Source of the DNA: Salpingoeca rosetta
Lineage: Eukaryota > Opisthokonta > Choanoflagellata > Craspedida > Salpingoecidae
Length of the DNA: 10,829 nt
NCBI RefSeq assembly: GCF_000188695.1
Contig: NW_004754916.1
Coordinates: forward strand, 259,919 to 270,747
Direction: 5' to 3'
Shown: positions 7,775-10,829 of the stretch, in pieces
Numbering within the stretch: position 1 is the first letter of the stretch
How the letters are laid out: each line of letters opens with the position of its first letter
The notes under the pieces: model-generated
What the model saw: only the letters and a program-made list of their open reading frames with translations
Databases searched by the model: none
What the model was told of the DNA's origin: nothing
Position numbers and translations under genes: made by a program

Positions 7775-9862
7775 TCAGCCACGCAGCAGTTGCAACTCAA
7801 TGTCTGCGCAGTCCGACGTGAGCCCAAACAGCAGGCTCAGCACCATGGAAATGACAAGCGGGGCGCGCAGCAGCGAGCACCACCACTGTAGTCGCCGTCA
7901 AAGGTGTCCAGGTCAAAGTCCACCAGCAGCACGTTGTTGAACATGAGCAGCAAGGCCGTTGGCCGACAACGTGTCGTCGTTGAGCAGCAGCAACTGGAAC
8001 GACGTCCACCCGGACAAATTGCTGATGCCGAGGACGAGCAGAGCAGGAAGTGGCGCATGTCGAAGCAGATGGTCAGGATTATGCGCTGGCCGGAACGGGT
8101 GCAGGTGGTACCGCAGAGGAACGGAACGTGTGTGCGTGCTGGGAAGGGTTCGTGGTGGGAAGAGTATGTGTTGGGAAGAGTGCGTGCTGGGAAGAGCACG
8201 TGCCACGCACCACAAACACCAACACCACATTCGTCGCTTCCAAACAGCCGTGACTGCCGCACCTCCTGCACCATGTCCACAATCAGCCAGCATCAGCATG
8301 ATCACCACCGACTTGTTTTCACCAACTCCCAGCAGCAGCTGGGCCACGTCCTTGCCACTGATGAGGACGACGGTGATCATGTACCACCTCGCCGCCTCCC
8401 ACATAAAACTGGCGCTCACGCGAACAATGAAGCTGCCAAACAGCTCTGCGTCGCCCTTGTCCACCAGCGTCATCATTCACAAACCCAGCTGCACGCGCCA
8501 AGTGGCACCACGCGCGCCCCAGCGTCCTCAAGCTTGGCCAGCCCACCAGACAACTTCTGCAGCTTGTGCCAACACGCATGGCTGCTCATCTCGCTGATGA
8601 ATGGCCTGTCTGGCTCAGTGAGACAATCATGCTCGCTGCTGGTGGTTGTACTGCTTGTCGGCGGTGGAGGTCGCAAGCGCAAGCTCGCTTGTAAACGTGC
8701 GCACAAGCAGAATGACGTCTGCTACGAGGGTGTGCGTCAGGAACGACGCGCAATGACCAGGGCTTCACTGTCAGGGCTTGTTGCCCTCCGAGGTTGAAGG
8801 CCCTGATGGCCTCACACACCTGCTCTGTGCTGCAGTTGAGCTAGGGCACGCTGGTGGTGCTGAAGATGGCACGGAGTGAGGGCGCGTGGCTGGCCTTGTT
8901 GGCCGCAATCGACAACAGAGGCAGAGGCGTGTCTGTCTCGGCATCCTGAACGGCATTGCTCACGGTGGCAGGGAACATGCGCACGGCTCGCTGCAGCTTA
9001 GCAACGCTGCCCACGTCCATTGAACGAGCGAGGCGATTGGGAGCTCAGGGCACAGCCTCGACGTGGTGGGTGACAAGGACAACAGCACCAGGCATCGTGT
9101 CTTGGGTCAATCTAGATGGCCAACAAGGCGGATTGTGATGGCCGTGGTGTTGCCCTTGTTGAAGCTTGTGAGCACACAATACACAGCCGGCACCGCGAAG
9201 CTCGGCCATACAGGAGAACGTGCTTGGCGTCGCGTGTTGATGTGGCTGATTCAAAGCTGGCACTGGCCGGCGTGGTGCTGAGTGATGGCTGCCAGCCTCG
9301 CGTGCTCCACAGCACAATGACAACACTTGTCATGTTCCACTGCTCCAGGGTGTACGTGGTCAGGACGTGCTCCCCGTTGCGGAGCTGGTGCACACCCCCG
9401 CTGTTGCCTCTGATCGATTGCGCTGACCACCAAACGGAGGGCGGCACAGCGGCCACACGGCAGGGGTCGTTGACGTTCCAAACACTTTGCGCCACCGTAC
9501 CCGGCAGCGAGCACGCGTGCCCTGCTGCAAGAGGGCTGTAGATCAGGGACACGCGCGACGACAAGGAGAAGGAGGAGGTCAGGCTGTACACCGCCCAAAA
9601 CACAGGCCTCTGGCACAAGCAGGTGCTGGTATCTGCTCGCAAACACACTGATGGTGCTGATCAAACCATGGCCCTCGCCAAAATGATGCCACAGGCGCAC
9701 AGGAGAAAGTGACGAAGTGGTGGCTGTTGCCATGGATTGGATCTCCGAGACGTGCGCGCTGGTGATTTGGCGGATCGCGTGCACTCCGTCGTTGGAGTCG
9801 CTGGAGAGGTGGCCACTGGCCACGACCAGTGGATGGCTGCTTCCGCACAGCCGCGAAGCCAC
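7775..9862 (-). pseudogene. Decayed multi-pass membrane protein of unknown family
   Basis: On the - strand coding-like pieces in changing frames run from about 9862 to a stop at 7775-7777. In order: VHAIRQITSAHVSEIQSM; a hydrophobic FLLCACGIILARAMV (about 9664-9711); QRPVFWAVYSLTSSFSLSS and YTLEQWNMTSVVIVLWSTRG (within 9112-9648); VLTSFNKGNTTAITIRLVG (near 9125-9180); one frame from 9326 to 8586 containing VRMFPATVSNAVQDAETD and TEQVCEAIRAFNLGGQ but cut by TGA at 9045-9047 and TAG at 8841-8843; ADVILLVRTFTSELALATST; LVDKGDAELFGSFIVRVSAS and WYMITVVLISGKDVAQLLL (8290-8476); MFNNVLLVDFDLDTFDGDY (about 7885-7945); and a final hydrophobic PLVISMVLSLLFGLTSD. Hydrophobic helices and N-glycosylation-like NTT/NMT sites suggest a polytopic surface protein. 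I do not recognise the family. Its 5' limit is uncertain because it lies close behind the ATPase remnant. Confidence 0.4.
8133..8196. repeat. 16-bp minisatellite, four copies
   Basis: Four adjoining units of TGCGTGCTGGGAAGAG with a few substitutions (8133-8148, 8149-8164, 8165-8180, 8181-8196). It falls within the decayed - strand membrane gene. Sixteen is not a multiple of three, so gain or loss of a unit shifts the frame. Confidence 0.9.
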
Positions 9863-9920
9863 AAACGTCAGCGGAGTCGTTCAAGGATGCAACAGCAGCG
9901 CACGCGTTGCCGTGTCCACC

Positions 9921-10658
9921 ACCTGCACACACGGCCCAGATGAACGTTGTAGTGGATGCGGAGCACGGTCGCACGCGACAGGTGCACGGCCAGAAAACAC
10001 CTCCAGCAAGCAGGTTGTCCTTGATCATCATAACGACGTCCTCGGACTCAATGTTGATGCCGTCGCCAACTATTGCCACTGCCTCGTCCTTTCGCCTGCA
10101 GCTCCAACACGCTGCTGCAAACACGTTGTCGATGCCAACCTCTGCCTCCAATGGACCGCGCAGTGCCCTCCTTGTCGCCCGTGAGCATGGCCATGGTCAG
10201 GCCGTGCGGGCGCAGCAGGCGCACCACCCTCTTCGCCTCTGGGGCTTGCACATGTCAGCGAGACCAAACGTAGCCTGGGCAGGAGGTTGCCGTCTGCCGA
10301 GCACCCAACAACCGTGTAGCCACGCGTCTCGTCGCCTTCGTGCATCGTCTGCCGCTATTTGCCGCTAATGGCGTGGGCATGCCAATTCCACAATGGGCAT
10401 GCCAAAGGCAATGGGCTTGCTGTCTAAGGTTGCTGAGATGCCCCGACCAGAGACCGTCTGTGAAGTCCGTCGCGGGAGACAGCGCCGCCGTGCACCATAA
10501 TCGCCTGGCCCAGGGGCATGCTAGCTGTTTGCCTCTGCAGCCGTCACCAGCTTCAACAGGGTGTCCTCCTCCATCCACGTGTCGTCATCACCGAGCACGC
10601 GCACGCACGTGACTTGTGGCGATCCAACCGTCAGCGTGCCCGTCTTGTCAAGCACGGC
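9921..10658 (-). pseudogene. P1B-type heavy-metal ATPase remnant (P and C-terminal domains), deleted and frameshifted
   Basis: P1B ATPases pump Cu+, Zn2+ or related ions across membranes using an aspartyl-phosphate. On the - strand an exon starting at 10658 after CCTCACAG reads AVLDKTGTLTVGSPQV (phosphorylated Asp at 10647-10649) and runs to an in-frame TAG at 10521-10523. The next bases carry HPLGQAIM-like sequence in another frame. Then come GRGISATLDSKPIAFGMPIV (nucleotide-domain region), TVVGCSADGNLL, PEAKRVVRLLRPHGL, MLTGDKEGTARSI (10171-10188), EVGIDNVFA, VLELQAKG, EAVAIVGDGIN (10053-10067), ESEDVVMMIKDNLL (ends 10008) and AVHLSRATVLRIHYN (to about 9946), in at least three frames. The family's EVLP-type segment after VFA is missing. 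After GDGIN the conserved D and the roughly 20 residues up to the (A)DVV segment are missing, removing a Mg-binding Asp. The TGDN motif reads TGDK. Metal specificity cannot be read because the CPC helix lies upstream of the window. Confidence 0.85.
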
Positions 10659-10682
10659 CTGTGAGGAGGGAGAGTTGAGAGA

Positions 10683-10829
10683 GTGGGTGAGAGTGTGTGT
10701 GTGTGTGTGTGTGTGGGGGGGGGCATGGAGGTGTGAGTGTGTGTGTGTGTGTGAGTGTGTGTGTGTGGGGGGCATGGAGGTGTGAGTGTGTGTGTGTGTG
10801 TGAGTGTGTGTGTGTGTGTTAGTGTTCTC
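10683..10829. repeat. TG microsatellite with a 49-bp tandem duplication and G-runs
   Basis: The intron upstream of the DKTGT exon is filled with TG/GAGTG repeats. A 49-base unit that includes a G-run and GGCATGGAGGTGTGAGTG is present twice (GCATGG at 10723 and 10772). The first copy has a nine-base G-run (10715-10723) and the second a six-base one. Confidence 0.9.

Noticed and set aside
9045..9100. VLVTHHVEAVP resembling the H-loop of an ABC transporter ATPase
   Set aside because: No Walker A, signature or Walker B motif is found upstream in any frame, and the frame ends in a stop right after it.
9251..9862. Possible ABC exporter membrane domain (HFGEGHGLISTISVFASRY)
   Set aside because: The resemblance to the SETxxGxxTIRAF segment is slight, and no nucleotide-binding domain follows.
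9116..10368. + strand open frames across the ATPase and membrane-protein region
   Set aside because: They are shadows of the - strand; the recognisable motifs (DKTGT, TGD, GDGIN) are all on the - strand.

Overview
The window reads as nuclear DNA of a unicellular eukaryote. It has short exons with GTGAGT/GTACGC-type donors and CAG/AACAG-type acceptors, many TG/CA microsatellites inside introns, a TKL-type protein kinase, a secreted repeat protein and a tyrosinase. A choanoflagellate-like protist is my best guess, by inference only, with no species-level evidence. No rRNA, tRNA, CRISPR array, insertion sequence or bacterial operon structure was seen.

Layout on the + strand: a decayed multi-exon gene of unknown function at about 3-1931, with its 5' end outside the window; a secreted coiled-coil plus seven-repeat protein at 1993-3206, probably a seven-bladed beta-propeller, with one frameshift; a 112-bp alternating purine-pyrimidine tract at 3222-3333; a poly-alanine signal-anchor exon at 5682-5867 with a possible second exon after 6035; and the C-terminal part of a TKL-type kinase at about 6563-7420. 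On the - strand: a tyrosinase (type-3 copper protein) remnant at about 4356-4822, with a candidate signal-peptide exon at 5272-5490; a decayed multi-pass membrane protein at about 7775-9862; and a P1B heavy-metal ATPase remnant at 9921-10658 whose N-terminal part lies beyond the window.

Nearly every recognisable gene is broken. Clear family motifs lie in different reading frames within single exons. The kinase has at least two frame breaks, the tyrosinase at least one, and the metal pump several plus internal deletions of catalytic sequence. Splice sites and motifs are still easy to read, so either this is a cluster of fairly young pseudogenes or the sequence carries many uncorrected indels. 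The missing blocks in the ATPase and the absent kinase N-lobe favour real decay for those two. The propeller gene, with one short deletion, could be functional in another allele.

No single integrated new system can be demonstrated. The most interesting points are the seven-repeat secreted protein, the tyrosinase with a four-fold 12-bp duplication immediately before its CuB site, a copper enzyme remnant near a metal-pump remnant, and the repeated placement of TG tracts just inside 5' splice sites.
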